DNA of 64,000 bases, from assembly GCA_958295665.1 (NCBI GenBank), contig OY282558.1:334897106-334961105 (forward strand). Reading direction: 5' to 3'. Made by a program: the position numbers and the translations under genes. The DNA is from Tipula vernalis (taxonomy: Eukaryota; Arthropoda; Insecta; Diptera; Tipulidae). Of this stretch, positions 15,101 through 27,100 are shown in pieces (positions within the stretch are counted from its first letter, which is position 1; each line of letters opens with the position of its first letter). Under the pieces are notes generated by a model. The model was not told where the DNA came from and made no database searches. It was given only the letters and a program-made list of their open reading frames with translations.

Positions 15101-18100
15101 TGATATTATTTGAGGGTTAATTATTATTGCATATCGTTGTGTTGAGTTTATTCTTAACTTGCTTAGAAGCATTTTGTTTAGTAAATGGTTTTTCATTTCG
15201 AGGTATGGAACTTTGAATTATTTTTGAAGCACACCAAAAGGTAATTTTTTGTGGATGTAATAGTTTTTGCACAATGGCTCTTGGATTATCTTCGATTCAA
15301 ATGTAAGAATTCTGCTTGTTAAGATAGCCATTCAACCAAAAATGAGATTCATCACTGAAGAGAATTTTGTGTGGAAAGTTTCATTCACCGAATTGGCGAC
15401 ACGAACGATGGTCGTATGGTTTTAATTCCTGCACAAATTGAATCTTGTCAAAATCCTCCATAAGATGTTGTATCAAGTTCCAATTGTTGCGCCCGATGAC
15501 GAATCGATTCATTTGGATCCTCTTCAATATTTACTACGCACTACAGCCGCTACCGCCTGCTCGACGCGCGCCGTATGGGGTCTTAGGTAACACGTACTAT
15601 CATTTAGAGTAAACGTGATGCGCAAGCGAGCCATAGTTAACCGGATTAACTGCTCTGATGGATGATTTGGTCGACCATAAAATGGAACTGAACCATTATT
15701 TTCAAAGTAAATTTGAACAATTTGCAAACGTTGCTCTGGCGAGAATCAATTCATTATGAAATGTCATAGCAAACTAAACAAAAATCAATTATCGGCTATC
15801 AAATCGGCTGTCACTGGAAAAAGTGCTGCCACCTTAAAGTTCTATATCTCGAAATGAAACACCCTTTAGTATTAGTAACATTAAATTACTTCGCAAATAA
15901 TTCGATATTTATTCGAATTTTCGGGATTTTTCGAAATTTTCGTGGATTGTCTAAATTTTTACAGCCTTTCCGAAATTATTCATTAATATCCAGACTTTTC
16001 GTTATTATTGAAATTGTTTGAGATCAGCCGAGATTTACATAATATAGATATTATTCGAATTTTTCTAGGGTAATCGAGATTATTCTTCGACTTATTCTAG
16101 ATTTCTTAAGTTTTTCGACCTTTCTACTTAGGATGTTCAAATTTATTCGATTTTTGTACGGCAATCTTCTGCACTTAGCTTTGAGTTGTGGGAACTTGCA
16201 GAGTTACACTTATAAATCTGAATCGTGATATTTAATAGATTTTTCGAGATTTCGATATTTCTCAAATTTCCTAAATTATTCGAAATTATTCAAGAATGTC
16301 CATACGTTTACATGGCGGTGATTAGCGCGTATAGGATTTCCTTTGGTTTTACATACTGACGGATAATTCGATATCTGTGAACTTTCTAGATACTTTGAAA
16401 ATCGATATTTTTGATATTTTTCAAATTATAGTCAAAATATGTGATGATTTATCGTTGTATTGAGAACCGTCATAGCACTGAGCTGATTTCAAGAAATTTC
16501 GTTGTAATTGAGGCCATTGAACTGAAGCACGTGCTGTTTCGTATACTCTCGAAATTAGATACTTTTAATTAATGCGAGGCTACATGGGAAGAAATACATT
16601 TTTAACAAAACACTTTACTTGTTCATAGGTAGAAGAAGCATTTTTAGCGGTCCAAGAAAAAATTTTGGGGGGGGGGGGAGGGGTGGGGCCGAAATTTGTA
16701 GTTACGCCAGTGGTACTTAAGCTGAAATTTTGGAATTAACTAGATTTTAGAGCATATAGTTAAAGTATAATATCTTACCACTAACCCTCCGAGGGGCGAG
16801 AATGAGGTTGTTTTATATTTAATTTGCGAGCTGGTAAAGCCTCTTTTTGCCGATTTTTAGTCGCCTTGCTTGGTTTTAGTAGTATTTCGACAACGCATGG
16901 TTACACGCAGCTCGAAGTAAAATCTTAAAATATTCGAGAGCGCCGTCTTTAATTTTTTATGCTCAACCTAAGTTATAAATCCCTTATAAAAAGCTCTCTA
17001 TCACATTTAAAGCTGATTTACACAATTAAAAGTAAGAAATTTGCAAAAAGAAAAAACAACGATTTATATTTTACCGCTTTTTACAAAAAGTGATCAACTT
17101 TAGATTAATTGCGATTTTCTAGCCATTTCAAAAGTTTAGAAATATTCTCCTCTTTCATTTGGCCAAATTCATTTAATTTCAGTATTTAATTTAGTACTTT
17201 TTGGAGCATTCAAAACTGCACTTCAGTTTGAGTTTATTCTCTTATTCTCAAATAAATTATAATGCTAAAAGAGACGTCTAGGTTTTTTCGATAATGCAGT
17301 TTTATTTAATACGTCAAAAATTAGTACCGGTAAAGCTTAACAGATGTCAGCTTTAAAACCCTTTAAATGTATAGTGCTGCCATCTCTAGAGTGGTACCAT
17401 CCTTCGACATTTTTGGACAGCGATGTCCTTTGATTCAACACCATATGTTATTATATTTGTTTTTCAAAAAAAGGGAATAGTGAAACCAAAGAATAGAAGA
17501 GTGATCTCTTTTCAATTCTGTAAAAAAAATTGTCTTTCTCCCCCAAATGGATTTTTTCCCAACATTATTACGGTCCCTACTCGATTCTGGATATTGCCTA
17601 TAAAATAAATCAAAACAGTTTTGCATATTTAATAAAACTTGACTAACTATTCATTCAGCAGTGAACAAAACAGAAGAAACATCTATTTCTATTCTAGTCA
17701 ATAGATCGATTCTTTATTTTGTTTTATTGTTCGCTCACTATTCGTTTGTTACTGAATAGTATTATTAAATTTTTTGCTGTTCTATTCGTGATTGAAAAAG
17801 AGAAAAGAGAATCGAAAAATTATCATTATAGAAAGGGAATAAAAACAAACTGTAGAATAGTTTTGAAGGCTAATTTTTAGAGATAATAGAGCAACTTTTT
17901 CTTTGGTTCTGCCTTTTTTCGACCAGCCCCTGGACTAATGTATAGCGAACCAGTGCTTCAGTGCGTAGGAATCGAATCCATACCTTTATTGGACTTGCCG
18001 CATTCAAAATGGCGGACATGGAACCAATACACGATTTCCATCGTACATTTATTTTACTAATTAATTTTTTTAATAACAATCACATACAAAAAAAAAACAT

Positions 18101-21100
18101 ATTGCTTGTTTTGTTTTACAACAAACGCAAAAAAGAGCCAGTTGCGATATTTTGTTCGGTACTAAACCGTTATAAATGTTCGAAACAAACATACATACGT
18201 AAGTACCTTAAAATTATCAACACATACTTAGACTTCTTTTCTTCATTAATAGTAAAGCAACCAGAGAATATACTATTTGACAAAATGATGATTGAAATTT
18301 TGGTTGCGGTTTAAAAGTTTGAAAACAAATCGGTTTCATTGGTTTGTCTAATGTCAGGTTAGGTTAGGTTGAAGTGGCTGCTTATGCACAGTTAGACCGG
18401 TGGCGGTCCATTGTGATACCACAGACTATATTCCCTTTACATTTACTAGAACTAATTACTTAGCGAAGAACATCCCGCACTTTATTTTTTTCGAGATCCA
18501 ACAGGTTGTCCATCTTGAACTTATCCAAGTGGTTGTGCCTTCTGCGTGCTAATGCTAGACATGAACAAAGGAAGTGAACCATGATGGACCTTTGTGCCTT
18601 CCTTAACTCTCTCTTTTAAATTCTTAGTCCCTCAGTATGGAAGTCCCAATCCTCAGCCTCCCTTATACTTTCGCCTATATTAAAGGCTGTTCTACCAGCC
18701 TTACGACAGATGCCCAGGGTCTGGGCACCCAAGGAACACCACACTTGTTTCTGTTTCCCTTAGGCTTAGCTAATTAGCAAGCAGTACTATAGGACCGGTT
18801 GCGTGCGCTTGTGACGCTATTCACCCTGTCCTCCAGTTCCCTTACTTCGCTGGGGTCTTCGGGGGCCTCAACGACAAAAATTCCTCCTAGGGTTCCTGAA
18901 GGCTTTCCCGATGGCAGGGTGAACAGCGAGGCTATAGGTTATATATCGATGGTCAGAAAAGGAGTATTCCTTATTCGCCATCCATTTTTAAACAATTTAA
19001 AAATATAATTTGAGGCGAAGGTCACTTCTAGAACCTCCTGCCTATTACTATTAATAAATAAGGGTTCTCGTCCAACGTTACACACTGAAAGGTTAATACT
19101 CAATAAATAATCAAAAAGTGACTCACCTCTTTCGTTGATGTCCTTGCTTTCCCAGTGATGGGTGTGATGCACATTAGCATCAACTTCAAGTACCAACCCG
19201 ATATTTTTTTGGTTCTGCTTCGAGGACCAGCTCCTCCAGCTTATCAGGAGGAACCTCCTTTTCCCGGTCCATGTAGGCTGAAACCAGCCAAAATCTGTAG
19301 GTGCCTATCTCCAGGCTGACCGCAGTTGTATCACCATTGATGTATTGAGAAAATAGCAAAATATTTAAATTATTTTTCCCAAGAATAAAAGATCTGATCT
19401 TCGCAGGCTTACTAGAGGATAAAATTCCATGCCACTTGGGCCACAGATCCTATTTTTGTTAATCCAAGGTTCTATGATTAATACTACTTAGTCATCCGAA
19501 CTGGTCAGCCTGAGGAGGAGGAGGAGGGCTGCCGAGACAGCCTTAGATTGGTGAAGGTTGATTTGGGCTACCACCATTCCCAGGCTGGCCTCCCGTATGT
19601 GCTTCCGCCCCTTCCTTTTTTGGCAGAAAGACTAGGAACTCCTTATTAATTATCATAATCGATAACTTTGAGACCCTTAGGGATCAATAGGGGTAGCATG
19701 AAATACGTTATGGTGTTGGTCGATGGTGCACTGCAACTAGTCGAAAAAATATATACAAAATGCGTAATCTATTTCATCGTAATCTAGAGCGAAGTTCAAC
19801 AATAATAGCAAATGAATTGAACAATAACAAGTTAATTGAACATAAGCAGTAGTGGGTTCGGCGAATCACGAAAAATAAGCTTTGAAAAACAAAAAACTTT
19901 TGTGTCACTTAGTGTCGACAGCAAAACGATGCTCGAAAAAATCGATTCCTAAGGTCAAGTCGATTTCTTCGTTTGCTCACTCGTGGAGATTTACCAAATT
20001 TGGTACAATTTCTCAACAAATAAAATTATCGTCTTAGGTTTAAGAGACCTGCCGATATTAATTCTGCGCATTTGAGAGTTACAAAACAATATTTCATTGT
20101 TTAATTCGTCACAACTATGGTGTGGTACAATTTGAAAAAAAAAAAAAAAAAAAACTCACTCTTGAAAGAAGCCGTTCGGCTCACGATGGCACCAAAATAC
20201 CGAGCACGATTTTATATATTACACATACATTTATATTCACTTATTTATATTATTTGTGTTCGGTGTAGATGTTTCCGTAATTGCTTTTCGCATTTCCTCA
20301 TCATCATTTCTATACTTTGGTTATTCCTGCCGCTAAAGATGTTTTTACATCAAAAACTCAACGTTTCGACGGTATATTCTCTCATTCTCAAGGGTACAAG
20401 TTGTATAATAATTTCAAAGAAAATTTTTTATTGGGTGTGTGAGTGTGACTCCGCCATTTCTCAATTGGTGTCAGCTATCAAACGCAGTATGCGACATTTG
20501 GTTGAAGGAAACTTATCGTTTGCTTGTGGAAATTTACGGTGAGCATGCTCCATCGAATACAACGTGCAAAGAATGGTTTCGACGATTTAAAAATGATGAT
20601 TTTGGCATTGAAGATAAAGAGCATGGAAAACCACCCAACAAATTTGAAGATGCTGAATTGGAAACGTTATTGGCTGAAGATTCTTCTCAAACACAATCAG
20701 AATTAGCTGTAGCATTAAATGTTGATCGATCACCTGTTGCAAAACGTTTATAAACAATCGGAATGGTTCAAAAAGCTAACAATTGGGTTCGACATGAATT
20801 AAAAGAAAGAGGCCTCGAACGTCGAAAAACCATTTATGAAATACTGATTGAAAGACAACAAAGAAAAGGTTTTCTGCATCGGATAGTTACTGGAGATAAA
20901 AAATGGATTTATTATGAGAATCCCAAACGCCAAAAATCTTAGGTGAAGCGTGGTGAAGCTGGTCCATCGCAACCAAAGCGAGATATCCATTGCAATAAGG
21001 TTATGCTCTGTATCTGGTGGGATCAGAAAGGTGTGGTATATTATGTAATGCTGGAATCAGATAAAACTATCAATGCCGATGTGTACCGACGACAACTAAT

Positions 21101-24100
21101 ACGTTTGAAGCGAGCTATGGCGAAAAAACGATCAGAATGAGTTGCAACCACATGTTGCAAATATTCTGAAAAATTATTTACAAGGACAGGACTGGGAAGT
21201 TCTGCCCCACCCGCCGTATTCACCAGACATAGCTCCTTCAAATTACTACTTGCAGTCGTCTCTTTCTGAACAGCGCAGCGGTTCTGTTCTCGCGCAGAGA
21301 TCGAAAATTGGCTTAATGATTGGATCGCCCCCAAAGACCAAGACTTTTTCAGAGAGGGAATCCGTAAACTGCCTAAAATATGGGGTAAGTTGTAGCTGCA
21401 AATGGAGCATACTTTCAATAATTAATTTTTTCATTTTCTAAACAAGCAAATGTGTTTTATTTTAGCAAAAAAGGGGCGGAGTTATATTCACACACCCAAT
21501 ATAACAAGTGTTCTTCTAACTAGGGTTGAATTTGGACTTTGTAAAACACTCGGTTTAACCGAAAATTAATATAAGTTATCTAATTAAAATGAGAATAAGT
21601 AATTTAAATTTAGATAAATGGAGAAAACGGAAAATATATTATATTAAAGCCTCACCTTTGTTTCTTTTCCTTTTGGGTCAGAAGGTAATAATTTTGAAAA
21701 ATATGTTTAACTCAAACACTTGCCCCAAAGAAGGTATAATTTTAATAAATTTGTTAAGTCCTAAATTTTCAAACATAGGTTGTAAATTTAAAAACAAGTT
21801 TATGTTTCATTAAATTAAAATAATAAAAGGTTTAATATTTCTTTGAAATTTTGTGTTAGGCTTGGCTCCGAAAATGACGAGCCACTCCAATTTTACAGTT
21901 TTTACTAGTCATTCCTTGTGTGTTAGCTATTAAATTGTTATTCCACTCATTCTACATACATTTCCTTGTAAACCAAACCTCCGTCATTTTTACTGTCGTA
22001 ACGTTGTCTTGCATTCCGAAAGTTGTTAACAGGCCTTGAACAGATATTTAACATTCTCCACACTTCCACACAAATCGAAATCTTTATCCTCACTCAATCG
22101 ACGTTTCCACAAGCATTAATTCCAATTTCCGTGGTTCAACCTGATTCTCTTGATCGTTCTTAACATTCGCTTATCTCTTTTGATCTCTTTATAAGAGCGG
22201 TTTCTCAAAGAAACATCACATAACTCTCTGTACTTCTTTGTTTTTGTTAAACTTTTCTCGTTATATTCGCTCTCTCATTTTCTACACAGATTCATCTGAA
22301 ACTTTCGAAGTACATTCTTACGTACTTCCTTTTATACTTCTGAACGAACTTATTTAATGCATTCTTTTTAGCTTTCACTTTCTTCGATCAGCCTATATGG
22401 TAGAACCCATTACATGGTCACATCACTTTGCCAGACATTAACATATCCAACAATCAAATCCACATACACATTGCTTTGCAAAACTGCGATAGCAATCCTT
22501 GCTAAATATTTCAAACAAAAACAACTCTCACTATCTTCCTATTCTCTTCATTCACAGCCAGTTTAATACTTTCATATATTCCAATCAATTCGGTATTCAT
22601 TATACAGATGCTTTTATCTACTCTAAAAAGCTTTTGCACATGCGTAGTACTTAGGCATAAAAATACCAAAATACCGCAACTACCTTCATATTATCCTTTC
22701 TTAATTCCATTCCGTCATTTTTCCCATTCTCTCAACTTCACGTGACACATTCCTCAAATCATTGCTCACAGCTCCCATATACGATATTGCTCACAGTGGT
22801 TCTATGTGTCATTTGCGATACATACTCCCGCGGCACGTATAGCCGTGTTCCTCTTTCCATTCATTTTACCATACATAATCTTATTCAGACTACTCTTATT
22901 CCTATTGAATTCAAGGAAGGCTGCACATGCTACACATACAGTCAAAACTCGAATTTCCGGGATCCTATTATCCGTAAACCTCTATTATCCGCGATTTTTT
23001 TTTACACAGTCGATTTTTTTGAGTCATTTGTTTATCCAGATTTTCAATTGATTAACCGGGATTTTTAATTTTTTTTCTTTTCGTTAAATTTTGGCAAGAG
23101 TGTTGTTTCTGTGTTAAGCATATACTATATGTACATATGTATATTGTGTATTTTCTTATAAAACTAAAAAATTCGTTCAACCGGGATCTTTGATTATCCG
23201 GGAAACATCCGGTCCCGAGCATCCCGGATAATCGAGTTTCGACTGTAGTACATACATATAAGGTGTAACATTTTTTTTTAATTTTGGACCGCTTTTAGCT
23301 GTTGAGTGTATTGAACTAGCGCAACTCTTGATTCACTCGTTTTAATCTTCAACACAAACTATATTAAGACTTTGAAATATTCTCAACTTTAGTTTAATTC
23401 GTGTTGTACATTTTTTCACCAAAAATATTCTCATTTACGCAGCTTGAAGGTGTGGAATCAGGAAATTTAAATATAGTCATTAAAATGTTTGGGGAATTGT
23501 AAAAATACTAGTTTCAATATAGTGTGGTTTAAAAAGGCAAGACGAACTAACTCTACAGTATTATAACAGAAGCGTATAATAGCTGTATTTCTTGTAATTT
23601 GATCCGAGTCGGATCAGATCATGTTTCATGGAACGACTAGTAATGCAAATGACAGTTCATTGAATTGAGTTCAATTTTTGTTGTTGTTTTCAATAAGCGT
23701 ATTTTCTTGAGGAAAAATTTAATTTGAATTATTTTGGATTTTATTGTTTTCCAGGGAAACGGCCCAGTTAGACTTAATTAATTTAGTGGCCACTATTTTG
23801 AAAAATAATTCGACTAAAATTTAAATAAATCAAGTGTTATCTTTGAATAATTTAATTCCTGCGGGAGTTTATTCAATGCGAGTGTTTTGTAAATTTATCA
23901 AGGAAATACGCTTAATGCTAACTTTGATCTGATCCGGATCACTTGGTGTTATGAAATACGACTGATATTCTTACAATCTTAATCGCTAACAAATTTTGAT
24001 GAGTTTCACTTGGAATTAATATTGAAGCCGGTCAATATATAAGACACACATATTTGTGCTCTCTATTACAAAAATTGATATTACGCTTGATTTAATCGAA

Positions 24101-27100
24101 AAATTTGAAAAGAATACAAACAGTTACAAACAACGTACATAACTCTATGTCTCATATCTATGTACCCTACCACATAACTATAACATGTAGTAAGTACATC
24201 AAACAAGTTTTTTTATATTGTACATTTCACGTCACATGGAAATTTAACAATTTTTTAGAGTACATTTCATTTACTACCATATATACCCTCAATATTTTAT
24301 ACAAACACACAGACAAAATATGAAATGTAATTGTAATTGAAATTGCAAGAGAAAATTGAATTAATTGATTGAATGGATTTGTTTCCGGGTTAAAAAATAA
24401 AATATGAATTTGGCTTTTATAAAATATCAAAAATATTTTTTTTTTGTACGGATTATGCTTTTAATCAATTTAATTAAAATTAATAAAATACAGCTTTAGT
24501 ATTGGGTGTAATAGGACGAGCATGAATTGATTTATAAATGTTAAATGTCGACGTATTTCATTTTCTATTGTTAAGACTCTTTGAAATTGCGTTCCCAGGG
24601 CAACAAAAACTATGATTCCATTTTCTCCGTGTTTAAACTAAACAAATTAATTTTAAATTAATCAAATTTCAATAGATCTCCTAATCAGAGTTATCAATTT
24701 TCCACCAAAAAGGTAACACAAACTTGTCAGTGTAAATGGTCGATGTATTTTGTTAAAGTTTTTTGGTTCTTTTGGCAAAATAAAAAATAAATTTCCAAAT
24801 TTTACTTTGTTGCCTTTTTGATTTACTAAGAATAAGTCTAGTTGTATTTAAAAATACGGAAAATTTTGTCATATCCTGTTATGATGATATAATTACAATA
24901 TCTAAAGTAACAAACATATATATATTTGATTACTAGTTTGATTAAAAAAAAACTCTGAGAGTTGATGGATTGATTAGCTTTTCTCTAAATTATGTCAGGA
25001 GTACAGACGGAGAAACCACAACAGACATTTTTTTAATTATACAAATTTAGCGAATTTTATTGAATCGAAGATATTGCCACAAACTTGTGGTTGTCACAAT
25101 GTTAAAACATTTGTATCTAATTAAAAATAAGAAACAAGCATTATAGGTATATAAAGCCAGTATACGACGGATGTAAGTACATAATTTGTTAAACTTTGGT
25201 TTCATGTTTTGTTTCATCAAAAATTGACTATTAATTAAGATAATTACCTAATTAGTCAACTTAAATTTACAGGAAAATATAATTTAATAGGTGGGTAACA
25301 TTGTACCAAGTGTACGTACCTATACACATAACTACTAATGAACCTGATTTTATGACTGTTGTTGGAATATTTTTTTTTGTTGTATTTATAACTTGATCTT
25401 AAATTATTGTTATTATTATGTACTTATTACAGGCAGAATCATGTGTATGTGTGTCTGTTTGAACATATTTTAATTTAATAAATAAGAAATAGTAATTTAA
25501 TTAGCAAAAGGTGATAATTATCTAAAGTGTTTTATACATTCAAAGATTGAGTTGACAGAAAGATTTAATCAATTGAGTGTTTCGAGATAATTCAATATGT
25601 ACATACATGCAGTGGCTGTGAATTTTAACACAAATGGTTGTGAAGTTCAGTAAACGGAAAAACCGATATGAAAAATTATTTTTCAAAATCTCTCAACTCC
25701 AAATTTAGTTAATCTTGGTTTTAACATGGATTCCGGTTCAGAAGGTTAAAATTTATCCCCCATAAGGTCGATCGTTATGAAATTAAATGCACCTAAATAA
25801 ATGCCGAAAACAGCAATATTTTTTATGGGATATTCGTTACCTCAATTACTCCTCATTTGTATAATAATAAATAAATTTCGCTCTTTTATTCGAATTTTAA
25901 AGAAAATTTAAGTCTAACCCTAATATAGTTACGAAGTTTTATATAAACTTTTTAAATGCCATAAATTACAAAACAAATTTTTACCGAAAAATGTGAACGG
26001 AATTCTTAATATTTTAGTTACTTTTAATAAACTAGGTGTGTCAGTTGTAGTGATTCCATCTTGAAATTAAGTTACTAAGTTACCATGCAACGCTTAATAA
26101 CATTATTTTGTTTCCAATGCCTATTTAGTAATACAAGGAAATCAGAACTTCTGTCCTGAAAATTAACTCAACTACCAAGTCAATCCCTACTACTACTCAA
26201 TTTACAACTTAACCTCCAACTCAATCGCACCGCAATCCCCAAAGCACTCACCAAATCAATCGCCAACCTAACCCTTAACTCAATCACAATTCAAACCCAA
26301 ACCAACTTTCAAATCAACCCTTAACCTAACCACAAACCCAACGCCTAACTCAATCCCTCAGTCAACCCCAACGCATCTCTTAGTCAACCCCAACGAACAC
26401 TAATTCAACCCCAACTATTGAAATCCACTCTCAATGGAAACTCCATGCCGAAATCAACTCGATTCGAAAGCAATAAGCGTGCGTGAACTGAACCCAAATC
26501 AACTCGACCTAACCTCCCACTAAACCCTCAGCTCGACCCCAAATTAATCCTCAACTGAACTCCTGCTCAACCCTAACTCGACCTCAACTCAAGCCTCAAC
26601 CATACGCTAAACTCAACTATAACACAACCCCAACTCAACCTTCATATAAACTCAACGTTCAACTCAAACTCTAAATCAACACGGTTCTAAATCTACATAT
26701 GTACGTACAAGAACTCAATCTAATCTCCACCTTAACCCCCGACTCGACCATCAAACAACTGAACCATATCGCTCAACCGCAAATACACCCTACTTGACAA
26801 ATATTCAACACTCAACTAAACGCCCGACTCAATCCTCAAATCAACACGCTCCGATAAATTACATGATTACGTGACATCAACTTAGAACAAGTCAAGCTAA
26901 CTTCCACCTCAAATCTCAGTTCAACCCCCAAATAAATTGTAACCCAATCCCAATTCAACAAAAAATTCAGTCCTAAACTTAACCCTAAACTCAATCCCCA
27001 AATCAATATGTTCGAAAAAATACATGCATACATGAACTCAACTCAAGTTAACTTCCAACTCAAGCTACAAATCTCTCCAAATAAATCAGCAACTAAACCC

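Larger units (their letters stand above)
14080..16712. mobile_element. hAT-type element, 8-bp target duplication, non-autonomous
   Basis: Termini CAGTGGCGTAACTAGG (14080) and, inverted, CACTGGCGTAACTAC (ending 16712) are typical of hAT transposons, and both ends are flanked by the identical octamer GTACTTAA (14072-14079, 16713-16720), the target length expected of hAT. Poly-G runs sit just inside both ends (about 14118-14128 and 16667-16678). No hAT transposase or BED finger is visible. The interior is filled with degenerate TTCGAGATT/ATTATTCGA words and carries a separate mariner-like insertion at 15187-15864. Confidence 0.85.

Noticed and set aside
20117..20542. 141-codon plus-strand open frame starting in an A run
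   Set aside because: It begins with a poly-Lys from the A run, has low-complexity hydrophobic content and crosses the mariner left end at 20431, so it spans two unrelated sequences.
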